Source of the DNA: Rummeliibacillus pycnus_A
GTDB lineage: Bacteria > Bacillota > Bacilli > Bacillales_A > Planococcaceae
DNA: 64,000 bases
NCBI RefSeq assembly: GCF_044359855.1
Contig: NZ_CP132291.1
Coordinates: 1 to 64,000 of the forward strand
Direction of reading: 5' to 3'
Of the stretch, positions 26,213 through 35,162 are shown piece after piece. The notes under the pieces were generated by a model. The model saw nothing but the letters and a program-made list of their open reading frames with translations. It was not told the origin of the DNA and did no database searches. The translations under genes were made by a program, and so were the position numbers. Every line of letters starts with the position of its first letter. Within the stretch, counting starts at the first letter, position 1.

Positions 26213-27421
26213 ATGAAGAATATTATGAAAAAGTGGAATGCGATTAGTCTAGTTAATCGTATTATTATTGGTATTATCATCGGCGTCATCGTGGCACTCG
26301 TATTCCCAAAGGCAGCATGGATTCCAATGCTAGGTACATTATTTGTGGGTGCGTTAAAGGCAGTTGCGCCTATACTTGTTTTATTACTCGTTATGAATGC
26401 TATTGCTGGTCATGAGAGTGGCAAAAAAACGAATATGAAAACGATAATTGTACTTTACGCTATTGGTACATTTTTAGCGGGATGTGTAGCAGTAATTGCG
26501 ACAACAATCTTCCCGGTTCAATTATCATTAAAGGAAAGTACAGGTGAACTAAAACCTCCTGGTAGTGTTTGGGAAGTAATTCAAACACTTCTTCAAAATA
26601 TCGTTTCAAATCCAGTAGATGCATTAATGAATGCAAACTATATCGGTATCTTAGCTTGGGCACTCGTATTAGGGGTAGCACTTAAGCAAGCGAGCGATTC
26701 AACAAAAGGTGTGCTATTAAACTTTTCAGATGCTATCTCAAAGGTTGTACAATGGGTTATTAATCTAGCACCGATCGGTATTATCGGTATCGTATTTGAT
26801 ACTATCGTAACAAACGGCTTATCATCATTACTAGAATATGGACAACTACTTATTATATTAGTAGGCTGTATGGTATTTATCGCTTTAGTGGTAAATCCAT
26901 TAATCGTCTTTGTTGCAGCACGTAGAAATCCATACCCACTTGTATTAACAGCATTAAAAGAAAGTGGGATTACAGCATTCTTCACTCGTAGCTCTGCCGC
27001 GAATATCCCGGTTAATATTAAGCTTTGTGAAAAATTAGGTTTAGATAAAGATACATATGCTGTATCAATTCCATTAGGCTCTACGGTTAATATGGGTGGG
27101 GCAGCGGTTACGATTTCCGTATTGACGTTAGCAGCAGCACATACGTTAAATATTAATATTGATATTCCAACAGCTATTATTTTAATGGTTGTATCAGCAG
27201 TTTCTGCAGCAGGTGCTTCAGGAGTTGCAGGTGGCTCATTACTATTAATTCCACTAGCATGTAGCTTATTTGGTATTCCAAACGAAGTTGCGATGCAGGT
27301 TGTTGCGATCGGCTTTATCATTGGGGTCATTCAAGATTCTTGTGAAACAGCACTTAACTCTTCATCAGACGTAGTTTTCACAGCAGCAGCACAATATGCG
27401 AATGAACGAAAAAATAAATAA
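26213..27421 (+). CDS. sstT: Serine/threonine:sodium symporter
   Basis: 402 residues of the dicarboxylate/amino acid:cation symporter family. The opening KWNAISLVNRIIIGIIIG, APILVLLLVMNAIAGH, the HP1 serine-rich loop FTRSSAANIPVN, GSTVNMGGAAVTI and the HP2 segment GASGVAGGSLLLIPLA are diagnostic of SstT. It is a membrane protein importing serine and threonine with Na+. Start chosen at ATG after AAGGGGAAAC; an in-frame ATG 30 bases upstream has no ribosome site. Base composition is slightly more GC-rich than its surroundings, as for a highly expressed core gene. Confidence 0.95.
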   Translation: MKNIMKKWNAISLVNRIIIGIIIGVIVALVFPKAAWIPMLGTLFVGALKAVAPILVLLLVMNAIAGHESGKKTNMKTIIVLYAIGTFLAGCVAVIATTIFPVQLSLKESTGELKPPGSVWEVIQTLLQNIVSNPVDALMNANYIGILAWALVLGVALKQASDSTKGVLLNFSDAISKVVQWVINLAPIGIIGIVFDTIVTNGLSSLLEYGQLLIILVGCMVFIALVVNPLIVFVAARRNPYPLVLTALKESGITAFFTRSSAANIPVNIKLCEKLGLDKDTYAVSIPLGSTVNMGGAAVTISVLTLAAAHTLNINIDIPTAIILMVVSAVSAAGASGVAGGSLLLIPLACSLFGIPNEVAMQVVAIGFIIGVIQDSCETALNSSSDVVFTAAAQYANERKNK

Positions 27422-27437
27422 GTCATAAAAGACTGTT

Positions 27438-27478
27438 AAGGGATTGGTACCAAGTGATTGGAGCCAATCCCTTATTTA
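27438..27478 (+). terminator. Intrinsic terminator of sstT
   Basis: AAGGGATTGG / CCAATCCCTT stem with a 16-base loop, then ATTTAAT. Confidence 0.7.
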
Positions 27479-27490
27479 ATGTATGTCAGA

Positions 27491-28057
27491 TTAACTATTA
27501 GGCTCGTATTTATTACTTCCTGGAAGTTTCTTAATGTTATTCCACGCTTTAATCGCTTCTTCACGACTTTTTCCTTGATTTTGGGGATCAGCAAAAAAGT
27601 CACGAGTGAATTGATTGTATTCAAATTGGGGAGCGATTTTTTTCTTGTATGTAGGGTCCTTCTTTCTCTCTTCTTCCGCATACCAAGCATTTACAACATC
27701 ACGATACGTTTTTCCAATGTTGTTTTTAAAGTAGTTTTGGATATATGTAGAAAAATGAAAAGTGGGAATAACTGTATTGAAAAAGGCTCTTACATCTTGA
27801 CTACATCGATGGTTTTCCGTAATGACTGTATCAAGACTTAAATCAGTTTGAGGTTCTGCCTTCTTATTTACCTTTTTTCTAATAGGCTTTTTAATTTCTC
27901 CTGTTCGAAGAAATGTTTCAATTCGATCGGTAATCTCTATTTTTGAACCAGAAGCACTAATTCCATTCTCTCTGCAAAAAGATTGTAATTCTTCTTTTAA
28001 CCAATAAAAGTCTTTAAAACTTTGCACACTAATTTCTTTTGTTAGAATAGGTCTCAC
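27491..28057 (-). CDS. SAP domain protein (DUF6434-type)
   Basis: 188 residues from a GTG nine bases behind GGAGG; the longer frame upstream is unsupported. The N-terminal SAP-like DNA-binding region (about 8-55: SFKDFYWLKEELQSFCRENGIS..., KIEITDRIETFL) is followed by a basic linker and a C-terminal DUF6434-like region with two repeats of an FxxYxxxFFxxxxGKTxxxAIxAW pattern (STYIQNYFKNNIGKTYRDVV; NQFTRDFFADPQNQGKSREE). Likely nucleic-acid binding; role unknown. Convergent with sstT. Confidence 0.75.
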   Translation of the reverse strand: MRPILTKEISVQSFKDFYWLKEELQSFCRENGISASGSKIEITDRIETFLRTGEIKKPIRKKVNKKAEPQTDLSLDTVITENHRCSQDVRAFFNTVIPTFHFSTYIQNYFKNNIGKTYRDVVNAWYAEEERKKDPTYKKKIAPQFEYNQFTRDFFADPQNQGKSREEAIKAWNNIKKLPGSNKYEPNS

Positions 28058-28197
28058 TAAAAAACGCCTCCATATGTATTTTATTCCATTATAGAACATT
28101 TGTTCTTTTGTGGCAAAAATAATCCTATTCAGCAACTACAAACTAATACTTATGGAGGTTTTTTTCTTTTTGAATAAATCTGTATAATAACCTTTTA

Positions 28198-28248
28198 TTG
28201 ACATGGTAAAATTTATAATATATATTATAGATACCAACGGTCGGTATC
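28198..28248 (+). promoter_or_regulatory. TetR promoter and operator
   Basis: -35 TTGACA (28198-28203), 17-bp spacer, -10 TATATT (28221-28226), then the near-perfect dyad GATACCAACGGTCGGTATC (28230-28248). This is the usual autorepression layout for the TetR gene that follows. Confidence 0.8.
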
Positions 28249-28264
28249 AAAAAGGAGAATAGAT

Positions 28265-28930
28265 ATGGCGAGAAATAAATATCCAGAACAAACTTTAGAA
28301 CAAATACTATCTGTATCAACAAAACTTTTTAAAGAAAAGGGTTATGAAAAGACCAGTATACAAGACATTATTGACGAGTTAGGTATGTCGAAGGGAGCGA
28401 TTTATCATCACTTCAAATCAAAAGAAGATATATTGAATGCAGTAATGAATCAGCAATTTAGTTATGCAGCTCAAATGTTGGATCACCTGATTCAAACTGT
28501 TCAAGCAACGAATGCTAGAGAAAAACTCACAAAAATATTAGATCATATTGTGGTAGACCCAAAAGCACATTCCGTAGATAGACTCTTAAGCCAACAAATA
28601 AAAAATCCTCAATTTGTTGTGACAGGAATGAGAGAGGGGGTCATTAATGATGCACCTCATATTGCTAAAATCATGTTAGAGGGAAAAATGGATGGATCAA
28701 TCACAACAGATTTTCCTACTGAATGTGCAGAAGTTTTTATACTATTAGTGAATATTTGGATCAATCCTATTCTATTTGAACGAAAGCATGATGAAACATT
28801 AAACAGACTAAAGTTTTTACAACAAATGATGAAGGGGTTGGGGGCCGATATTGTCAGTGATCAACTTATACAAAAAATAGCTGAACGTTATTCTGATTTT
28901 GGAGGTTACGTGCAAGATGAATCAGAATGA
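28265..28930 (+). CDS. TetR/AcrR family transcriptional regulator
   Basis: 221 residues. N-terminal HTH: TLEQILSVSTKLFKEKGYEK, TSIQDIIDELGMSKGAIYHHF, KSKEDILNAV. The C-terminal domain (about 60-215) resembles YcnC/YxaF-type regulators. AAAGGAGAATAG precedes the ATG and an operator dyad covers the promoter. It is followed 87 bp later by the DUF4097 gene, which it probably controls as well. Confidence 0.92.
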   Translation: MARNKYPEQTLEQILSVSTKLFKEKGYEKTSIQDIIDELGMSKGAIYHHFKSKEDILNAVMNQQFSYAAQMLDHLIQTVQATNAREKLTKILDHIVVDPKAHSVDRLLSQQIKNPQFVVTGMREGVINDAPHIAKIMLEGKMDGSITTDFPTECAEVFILLVNIWINPILFERKHDETLNRLKFLQQMMKGLGADIVSDQLIQKIAERYSDFGGYVQDESE

Positions 28931-29017
28931 AATTGTGAAGGAGAAAATTGTATTTCCTATGTAAATTAGCAGTAATTTTATGAAATAAGCAAATCGAAAT
29001 GATAAGGAGATGTCAAA

Positions 29018-29797
29018 ATGTTTGGCTTTAGTGAATTAACTGATAGAAAAAAAGTGTGTTATAAAGATACGATATCTGATATTTCATTAGATTGGATCAC
29101 AGGGGACATTCATATTCTTCAAAGTGAAAATGATGAAATAAAAATTGTTCAAATAACGAATGAGAAATTTCCAGAACATCATCTTTTTCATCATAAAGTA
29201 AATAGCGGAAAGCTATATATTTCGGATGGTAGGAAAAAGAAAATAAAAATTGGATTCAATATTAATATAACGAATTTAGAAATTCATCTACCAAAAAGAC
29301 AACTTCATTCTATTTCGATTGACTGTACAGGAGGAAATTTGATTATTGACGATCTAGACGCGATAACATGCAATTGTAATATAACATCTGGCAACGCTAA
29401 ATTTTCAGGGACAATGGAAGAACTAACTATCCGTGCTACCGGATGTAAAATAACCGGGGAATATCTAGATATAAAGAAGCTACATTTGAAGACAACTTCT
29501 ACAAAAATAGATTTCTCAGGAAAGTTTTCAGAAGTGAATGTCAATTCAACGGGTAGAAGTATTATGGTAAGCTCATCAACAATGTTACAGAAAATCAAAT
29601 CGATTTCTACAGCAGCTAATGTAAAAGTATCAATTCCAGAAAATGATGGTTTTTCATTCCACTTTAAAAAGCTTTCAGGAAACTTTAAAAGTGATTTTTC
29701 TTTAATAATGGCTAAAGATTCCTACGTATACAAAAATGGAACAAGTATGTTTGATGCCGAGGTTAGAGGTGGTTTCTTTACATTATGTAAAGTATAA
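29018..29797 (+). CDS. DUF4097 family beta-strand repeat protein
   Basis: 259 residues of predicted beta-helix with short alternating strands (SDISLDWITGDIHIL..., NLIIDDLDAITCNCNITSGN, KISGEYLDI-like turns, VNSTGRSIMVSSS). These resemble the DUF4097/adhesin domain of LiaG-like and YvlB-like envelope stress proteins. There is no signal peptide or membrane segment, which is unusual for an adhesin reading, so it may act in the cytoplasm. It follows the TetR gene and probably shares its promoter. Confidence 0.75.
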   Translation: MFGFSELTDRKKVCYKDTISDISLDWITGDIHILQSENDEIKIVQITNEKFPEHHLFHHKVNSGKLYISDGRKKKIKIGFNINITNLEIHLPKRQLHSISIDCTGGNLIIDDLDAITCNCNITSGNAKFSGTMEELTIRATGCKITGEYLDIKKLHLKTTSTKIDFSGKFSEVNVNSTGRSIMVSSSTMLQKIKSISTAANVKVSIPENDGFSFHFKKLSGNFKSDFSLIMAKDSYVYKNGTSMFDAEVRGGFFTLCKV

Positions 29798-29921
29798 AAT
29801 ACTCGTTTTTAAACAAAATCCATCTCTTAAGTAGTTTGTAAATTGAGATGTTCAAATCTATTTTCAATTAATTAAAGATTAAAGAAGGAAGTAACTTAAT
29901 TTAATTAAAGGAGAAAATATT

Positions 29922-30095
29922 ATGCAAATACCCTTTATAGTAGGAATAAGTGTAGCTTTTTTACTGTTGCTTGTTGGTATCATTGGATTAATAGTGAGCA
30001 AAAAAGAGGGTACACCAAACAAATGGGCCTTGTGGCTGATAATATTTGCATGCTGCGCGCTTGTTAGTGCAGTTATTAATTATCAATTTATATAA
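29922..30095 (+). CDS. Small two-helix membrane protein (57 aa)
   Basis: An ideal AAAGGAGAAAATATT ribosome site precedes the ATG. Two hydrophobic segments (residues 4-26 and 36-55) are joined by a basic loop (SKKEGTPNK). No family is recognised. The strong ribosome site and clean two-helix pattern support a real gene. Confidence 0.6.
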   Translation: MQIPFIVGISVAFLLLLVGIIGLIVSKKEGTPNKWALWLIIFACCALVSAVINYQFI

Positions 30096-30192
30096 TCTAA
30101 TATATATTAGATTCAGCATTTTGGGGGAAACTATTCTACCAAATCATTCATTTAGTTAAAGAAAAACCTCTAAAATCGTTAAGGAGAAAACT

Positions 30193-30927
30193 ATGTATCT
30201 AAAAAGAGTATCTTATTCACAAAATCAGGGACAAGATTCTTCAATCCATCCTTTTAATATTCCATGGTTAGAAAACTTCCAAGCCCTTGATTTACCATCT
30301 AATGTAACGTTCTTTGTAGGTGAAAATGGGACTGGAAAATCCACTCTATTGGAGGCCATTGCAGATAAATGTGAATTCAATTCAGCAGGAGGGGGACGGA
30401 ACAGTAGTTTTGAAGTTAACCAAGCAGAATCTGCTTTGGGAGAGTATATTCGATTATCTTGGAGTCCTAAAGTGACAAAAGGCTTTTTCTTAAGGGCTGA
30501 AACATTCTATCATTATGCTAGTTATATTGACGCATTAGAGGATATACCGAGTAAAAAGTATGCTGCTTATGGTGGGAAATCATTGCATCATCAATCACAT
30601 GGTGAATCATTTCTTTCACTATTTAAGAATTCGTTTGGAGGAAGAGCTATCTATTTGTTAGATGAGCCAGAAGCTGCACTTTCACCAGTTAGGCAATTAA
30701 GCCTTATGAAAATTATAAAAGATCTAGAACATACTGCACAATTCATAATTGCAACACATTCTCCCATATTACTCGGATATCCAAATGCTACAATCTATAA
30801 TTTTGACAATGATGAAATAGAAACGATTCGATACGAAGATACCATTCACTATATTATGACAAAACGTTTTCTTCAAGCTCCTGAAATCGTACTGAATGAG
30901 TTATTTAAAGAGGATGAGGAATTGTAA
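30193..30927 (+). CDS. AAA_21-type ATP-binding protein (COG3910-like)
   Basis: 244 residues, a compact SMC/ABC-like ATPase. Walker A is VGENGTGKST (about 45-54), the ABC-like signature region is HQSHGESFLSLF, Walker B is AIYLLDEPEAALSP, and the H-loop is IATHSPILLGYP. There is no membrane domain or coiled coil. Cellular role unknown; a single nuclease partner is often found in defence pairs, but none lies next to it here. AAGGAGAAAAC precedes the ATG. Confidence 0.85.
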   Translation: MYLKRVSYSQNQGQDSSIHPFNIPWLENFQALDLPSNVTFFVGENGTGKSTLLEAIADKCEFNSAGGGRNSSFEVNQAESALGEYIRLSWSPKVTKGFFLRAETFYHYASYIDALEDIPSKKYAAYGGKSLHHQSHGESFLSLFKNSFGGRAIYLLDEPEAALSPVRQLSLMKIIKDLEHTAQFIIATHSPILLGYPNATIYNFDNDEIETIRYEDTIHYIMTKRFLQAPEIVLNELFKEDEEL

Positions 30928-31038
30928 AATCTTTTTTACGTGAAGATATTGAAATTTATCATGAAACATGACAACCAAAATAATAAGAATGCATAATGAG
31001 AATACATATTAGTAATTTAAGTATTTCATCTTACTATT

Positions 31039-31320
31039 GAATTATTTTCATAATTCAAATATTTGATAAAAAACAAGAACACTAAATGGGCTATTGTTAT
31101 ATGCCATATCTATTAGATCATTGACTATGTAGCGGAAGATGGCGACTCCTGCGGGAAAGCGAGACAGTTGAGACCCCGCAGTGAAGCACGGTACGGGCTT
31201 CCGAGGAGGCTCAACGCTCGCCCGCGGAAAGCGCCATCTGGAGCGGTATACTAAATAAATGCTAGAAATGAAAATTTATCCAAAACATTAAATTGTTTAT
31301 TTAGAAGACAATATGCAAAC
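31039..31320. repeat. MITE-like GC-rich hairpin element (copy 1)
   Basis: The core (31132-31245) has a terminal stem GATGGCG (31138-31144) / CGCCATC (31232-31238), inner CCTGCGGGAAAGCGAGAC, GACCCCGCAG, and GAGGCTCAACGCTCGCCCGC. AT-rich flanks match those of copy 2 (AATTCAAATATTTGATAAAA; GGGCTATTGTTATAT). It has no open frame. It lies between the AAA protein and the convergent kinase-like gene. Confidence 0.7.
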
Positions 31321-31863
31321 TTAGACACTGACATCTTGGGTTAAATACGATTGATCTAACAGCCTCTTTAAATCTTTATTTGATTGAATCAAAATGACTT
31401 TCTCCTGATATGTATCTAGCATTTCTTGAATTAAATATTTACCTTTTTGTTCATGGAAGTCACTCCACTCAAACATCTTTCTAAGCATTTGAAAAGTGGG
31501 CTTATAATTGGCTTGTTCAATTTTCAAAAGTTGTTTTATAAAACGTTTATTGACTCTGTAGATTCTAGTAAAATATGAAGGTTCTAAATAGATAATGCAG
31601 TCTGCTGATTCTAAACTTGGTGCTGTCCAAGGCTGATAATGTGCACCTTCAATCACCCATTTTTTATTATTGATGATTTGCTGTAAAAGTAAATCCCTGT
31701 CATTTTCCGTGCGACGAATATCACCATCTTCAGAACGTATCCACACGATATTATCTAATTCAAAATAATCACATTGATTAAGGAGAGCAAGTTTTTTCGC
31801 TAACGTCGTTTTTCCACTGCCTACAGGACCAATGATATGAATTTTTTGACCAAGAGAGTTCAT
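31321..31863 (-). CDS. P-loop kinase-like protein (FlaR/DNA topology modulation type)
   Basis: 180 residues, adenylate-kinase-like P-loop NTPase: Walker A IIGPVGSGKTTLAKKLA (about 10-26), ELDNIVW, the KKWVIEGAHYQPW segment characteristic of the FlaR-like family, CIIYLEPSYFTRIYRV and the LID-like lysine/arginine stretch. The family was named for an effect on DNA topology, but the biochemistry suggests a nucleotide or nucleoside kinase. The substrate is unknown. Confidence 0.82.
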   Translation of the reverse strand: MNSLGQKIHIIGPVGSGKTTLAKKLALLNQCDYFELDNIVWIRSEDGDIRRTENDRDLLLQQIINNKKWVIEGAHYQPWTAPSLESADCIIYLEPSYFTRIYRVNKRFIKQLLKIEQANYKPTFQMLRKMFEWSDFHEQKGKYLIQEMLDTYQEKVILIQSNKDLKRLLDQSYLTQDVSV

Positions 31864-31970
31864 TTTAAATCACCTCATCCTTCTTTTCTGTCATCCATTA
31901 TCTAATAATCTACTATTTTACCATTTTTATGTGGGGTTATTCGAATATTAAAAAATTATTTATATAAATG

Positions 31971-32300
31971 AATCAATTTCATAATTCAAAGATTTGATAA
32001 AAAACCACGAACATTAAATGGGCTATTGTTATATATTCCATATCTATTAGATCATTGTCTATGAAGCGGAAGATGGCGAGTCCTCGAAAATGCATTCGCA
32101 TTTCCTTCGTGCGATGTTGATGCAGAGAAGACCATTCATAGTCCTGCGGGAAAGCGAGACTGGTGAGACCCCGCAGTGAAGTACGGTACGTACTTGCGAG
32201 GAGGCTCAACGCTCGCCCTCGGAAAGCGCCATCTGGAGCGGTCTACTATGTGAATGTTATAAATGGAAAACAATCCAAATTATTGAATTGTTTTTGTGGA
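31971..32300. repeat. MITE-like GC-rich hairpin element (copy 2)
   Basis: Left terminal AATCAATTTCAT (31971-31982). The core has GATGGCG...CGCCATC stems as in copy 1 but carries an extra module (TCCTCGAAAATGCATTCGCA..., ATGCAGAGAAGACCATTC) that is also present in the 48-kb copy. No clear right-hand ATGAAATTGATT is found. It fills the gap between the kinase-like gene and the zinc-finger gene. Confidence 0.7.
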
Positions 32301-32439
32301 ATATTCATATTTTTTAACAAGAAAAGTATTTAATAAATTAACTCAAATGAATCAATTTTACAAATTAGCGGTTTTTTGAGAAATGTGAATATTTAACATA
32401 TAATTATTTTATATAAGATACAATAAGGGGGATAAACCA

Positions 32440-32610
32440 ATGATTTCTTACACAACAACGTGTATCATCTGTAAAGAAAAATTTGAACTTATAGAAGGTA
32501 CAAAGAAGTATCGAGAATATAAAGTAAATCGAGATAAAAAATTTTGGTGTGATAATTGTGAAGAAGAAATTAAAACACAAGCTCGTAAAGGTTTTATAAG
32601 TAGATGGTAA
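32440..32610 (+). CDS. Small CxxC zinc-binding protein (56 aa)
   Basis: Two CxxC knuckles (TCIICKEKF and WCDNCEEE) separated by 26 residues of charged sequence predict a single zinc ribbon. A GGGGG ribosome site lies ten bases before the ATG. Similar short proteins in Bacillales are hypothetical. It is isolated, with a MITE-like element upstream. Confidence 0.65.
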   Translation: MISYTTTCIICKEKFELIEGTKKYREYKVNRDKKFWCDNCEEEIKTQARKGFISRW

Positions 32611-32799
32611 CTAAATGATATACAATGTAATAACATTTTCTTTGTTACAAGCTTTTTTCGAATTAAATTAAGCAATCAGTATGTACTGAGCCGTACTCTT
32701 TAATTTGTCCAATTTTGATGTATCGTAAATTCGAAGTATGATTAGGGTATACGTTATGGATCATTTAATTGTTATAGAGAGATTTACTTCATTAACAAA

Positions 32800-32838
32800 T
32801 ATACTCTTCCTTTGGTGAATACAGGAAGGGTATTTTTC
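32800..32838 (+). terminator. Intrinsic terminator-like hairpin
   Basis: ATACTCTTCCT / AGGAAGGGTAT (one G-U pair), 12-base loop, T5. It lies 190 bp behind the zinc-finger gene and 200 bp before the alcohol dehydrogenase gene, so it may end a longer transcript or act in a leader. Otherwise this 429-bp gap shows nothing. Confidence 0.6.
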
Positions 32839-33039
32839 ATGCATAAAAGATTGATGAGTCTAGAAATGGAAAGTTTAACTAGTTGATATTCGTTCAAATG
32901 CACTAGTTTCAATGTTATCAACGAATGAGAACTATCAAGACTTAAGATAACTGATAATAGAAACATCAATAAATGATGAATAGTTTTCGTATTTAACATC
33001 ATATATTTAAAACTGATAATGCGAAAGGAGTGAATGTTA

Positions 33040-34065
33040 GTGAAAGCAGCAGTAGTGAATGAGTTTTCAAAAGAGTTGGAGATTAAAGAGGTCTCAAAAC
33101 CTCAATTAGAAGATGGTGAAATTCTAGTAAAGATTGAGGCTTGTGGTGTCTGTCATACGGATTTACATGCAGCACATGGGGACTGGCCTGTAAAACCTAA
33201 ATTACCATTAATCCCAGGTCATGAAGGTGTTGGGGTTGTTGTTGAAGTTGCTAATGGTGTTAAATCTATCAAAGTCGGAGATCGTGTAGGTATTCCATGG
33301 TTATTTTCTGCATGTGGTGAATGTGAGTATTGCTTATCTGGTAAAGAAACACTATGTCCAAATCAATTAAACGGTGGTTACTCTGTTGATGGTGGATACG
33401 CAGAGTATTGTAAAGCACCCGCAGATTATGTAGCGAAAATTCCAGACAATGTGGACCCAGTTGAAATTGCTCCTATTTTATGTGCAGGCGTAACAACTTA
33501 TAAAGCACTAAAAGTATCTGGTGCAAAACCTGGCGAATGGGTAGCAATCTATGGTATTGGTGGACTTGGACATATTGCATTGCAATATGCAAAGGCAATG
33601 GGACTAAATGTTGTTGCCATTGATATTAGTGATGAAAAGTCTAAACTTGCAAAAGAACTAGGTGCAGATCTTGTGATTAATGGCTTAAAAGAAGATCCTG
33701 TGGAAGTGATTCAAGAACAATTAGGTGGTGTACAAGCTGCCATTAGTGTTGCTGTAACAAAGAAAGCATTTGAACAAGCCTATGAATCTGTAAAACGCGG
33801 TGGTTGCTTAGTTGTTGTTGGCTTGCCAAATGAAGAACTACCAATCCCAATTTTCAATACAGTCCTAAATGGTGTGACAGTAAAAGGCTCAATTGTGGGT
33901 ACAAGAAAAGATATGCAAGAGGCACTTGATTTTGCCGCACGCGGAAAAGTCCGCGCCATTATTGAAACCGCAAAGCTAGAAGATATCAATGAAGTATTTG
34001 AAAAAATGGAAGAAGGCAAGATTAACGGTCGTATCGTGTTAACACTGAATAACGAAGAATTATAA
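33040..34065 (+). CDS. Zinc-dependent alcohol dehydrogenase (AdhP/AdhT-like)
   Basis: 341 residues from GTG, correctly spaced after AAAGGAGTG; an ATG six bases earlier is too close. Catalytic zinc ligands Cys38 (ACGVCHTD), His60-Glu (PGHEGVG) and a later Cys (LCAGVT). Structural zinc: four Cys in ACGECEYCLSGKETLC. NAD-binding GIGGLGHIALQYAK and Asp in AIDIS give NAD preference. It matches the tetrameric bacterial alcohol dehydrogenases that interconvert ethanol and acetaldehyde. A broken fragment of a paralogue lies at 35485. Confidence 0.95.
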   Translation: MKAAVVNEFSKELEIKEVSKPQLEDGEILVKIEACGVCHTDLHAAHGDWPVKPKLPLIPGHEGVGVVVEVANGVKSIKVGDRVGIPWLFSACGECEYCLSGKETLCPNQLNGGYSVDGGYAEYCKAPADYVAKIPDNVDPVEIAPILCAGVTTYKALKVSGAKPGEWVAIYGIGGLGHIALQYAKAMGLNVVAIDISDEKSKLAKELGADLVINGLKEDPVEVIQEQLGGVQAAISVAVTKKAFEQAYESVKRGGCLVVVGLPNEELPIPIFNTVLNGVTVKGSIVGTRKDMQEALDFAARGKVRAIIETAKLEDINEVFEKMEEGKINGRIVLTLNNEEL

Positions 34066-34190
34066 TTTAAATAGTTTATAGATTATTAATGCTAATTGGA
34101 CGTTTATAAGCTGTTCAGTGCTGATAGCTCAAGCAAAATGAGTTTTAGCCGTTGTACAAGCATTCAATACCTAATGTCTTCTAACAATAA

Positions 34191-34225
34191 AAATAACCCA
34201 TCAAATTTCTGATGGGTTATTTTTT
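34191..34225 (+). terminator. Intrinsic terminator
   Basis: AAATAACCCATCA / TGATGGGTTATTT with a 6-base loop and a T-run, 125 bp behind the alcohol dehydrogenase gene. Confidence 0.8.
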
Positions 34226-34261
34226 ATATTAGTAATTGTCTTCTTTTAGAGCTTGCTACAG

Positions 34262-34486
34262 TTATTTTCTTTGGGCACTTGAATCTGGATTCGTTAAATC
34301 CTTTTCTAATTGATCTAAAATCTCATTTATTTTTTGCTGCGTTCTAGGATTGATGAACAGGTAGAATTTATTTGAAATTTGTTTATCTACCGCAGCAGCA
34401 GGGACTGGAACAGCTGTGGTACACATCGTACCAAGTAACAATACAAACATGAGGGGGATATATAAAAGTTTGTTTTTTCTATACAT
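34262..34486 (-). CDS. Small secreted protein related to the 59873 gene
   Basis: 74 residues with a signal peptide (positive MYRKNK, hydrophobic core, VPAAA cleavage region near 32). The mature part contains NPRTQQKINEILDQLEKDL, which closely matches NPKTQQKVDEILNKLDSDL in the larger secreted protein at 59873. This looks like a shortened paralogue that keeps the first helical unit only. Function unknown. Confidence 0.6.
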   Translation of the reverse strand: MYRKNKLLYIPLMFVLLLGTMCTTAVPVPAAAVDKQISNKFYLFINPRTQQKINEILDQLEKDLTNPDSSAQRK

Positions 34487-34740
34487 ACATGAGCTACTCC
34501 TTAATGGTGAAAGATATCGAAAAAGGTTTCTAATAAGTTTCCCAAAAGTAAAAAAATTATAAGCGAAATTCTTTAGTCCACTAAGAGATTTTTATTTTTT
34601 CAAGGAGTTCACTTGGGTAATGTTGAAAATAGAAACGGATAAATGTTCCCTATTCGCAAACTGTAATACTTACTAGAAAGCCAATGTATAGTAGGTTAGT
34701 TATAGAGAATTTACAGGAAGTAATTCGTTATGTTTTAGCT

Positions 34741-34778
34741 CAAATATCACCAATTTTATTTAAAATTGGTGATATTTG
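34741..34778. repeat. Perfect 18-bp inverted repeat
   Basis: Arms CAAATATCACCAATTTTA and its exact complement, with only TT between them. It lies about 45 bp upstream of the promoter of toxin locus 2, the same relative place as the 18-bp hairpin before locus 1 (25400). There is no U-tract, so termination is uncertain. Confidence 0.6.
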
Positions 34779-34869
34779 AAGTATAAAGGGGAATAAACGG
34801 TTGGTGTAATGAAATTTAAGATAGTTGGAATTCAAGAGTGGTTGGCTCACTCCCGCTTTGAAAGGGGCA

Positions 34870-34971
34870 ATGTCAGTATATAAGGCATTAATGTTTGCAG
34901 TAGCTTTTGCAGAATTAATCGTATCTATACTTTCATTTAAAAGCCAAAAAAATAACCCATCCTTGAGTTAG
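34870..34971 (+). CDS. Holin-like type I toxin, second copy (probably decaying)
   Basis: 33 residues: MSVYKALMFAVAFAELIVSI, then SFKSQK and a read-through tail NNPSLS, caused by one extra A compared with the 28-residue copy at 25537. The -10 is TG-G-TGTAAT rather than TATAAT, and about five bases are lost between the ribosome site and ATG, leaving the AAAGGGG almost touching the start. A charged Glu sits in the membrane helix. Expression and toxicity are probably reduced. Confidence 0.6.
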   Translation: MSVYKALMFAVAFAELIVSILSFKSQKNNPSLS

Positions 34972-35082
34972 CCGCTCAGATGGGTTACGTCCCTAAAAAG
35001 CCAATCCCCATAAGGGAACCAACTATCTATTTGACCGTTCGATGCGCTTACATCGGCGGTCTTTTTAATTTATGCCTTTATT
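34945..35082 (-). ncRNA. Antisense RNA antitoxin, second copy
   Basis: Minus-strand -35 TTGAAA (35112-35117), 17-bp spacer, -10 TATACT (35089-35094). The RNA would end at the AACCCATC / GATGGGTT hairpin (34954-34986) followed by T-rich sequence on that strand. The promoter is as good as that of copy 1, while the toxin side is degraded. Confidence 0.6.
35033..35066 (+). terminator. Toxin mRNA terminator, second copy
   Basis: GACCGTTCGATG / CATCGGCGGTC and T5, the same structure as at 25707. Confidence 0.7.
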
Positions 35083-35162
35083 AAATTTAGTATACGTGTA
35101 GATTGTTATTTTTTCAAGAAGCTACTCCTATGACTTAAAATTCACATATTCATCAGATTAAA

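Noticed and set aside
26638..27330. 230-codon minus-strand frame in sstT
   Set aside because: Antisense shadow of a strongly biased coding gene.
31132..31245. GC-rich repeat considered as a structured ncRNA gene or rRNA/tRNA fragment
   Set aside because: No match to tRNA or rRNA landmarks, and multiple copies with AT-rich terminal repeats fit a mobile hairpin element better.
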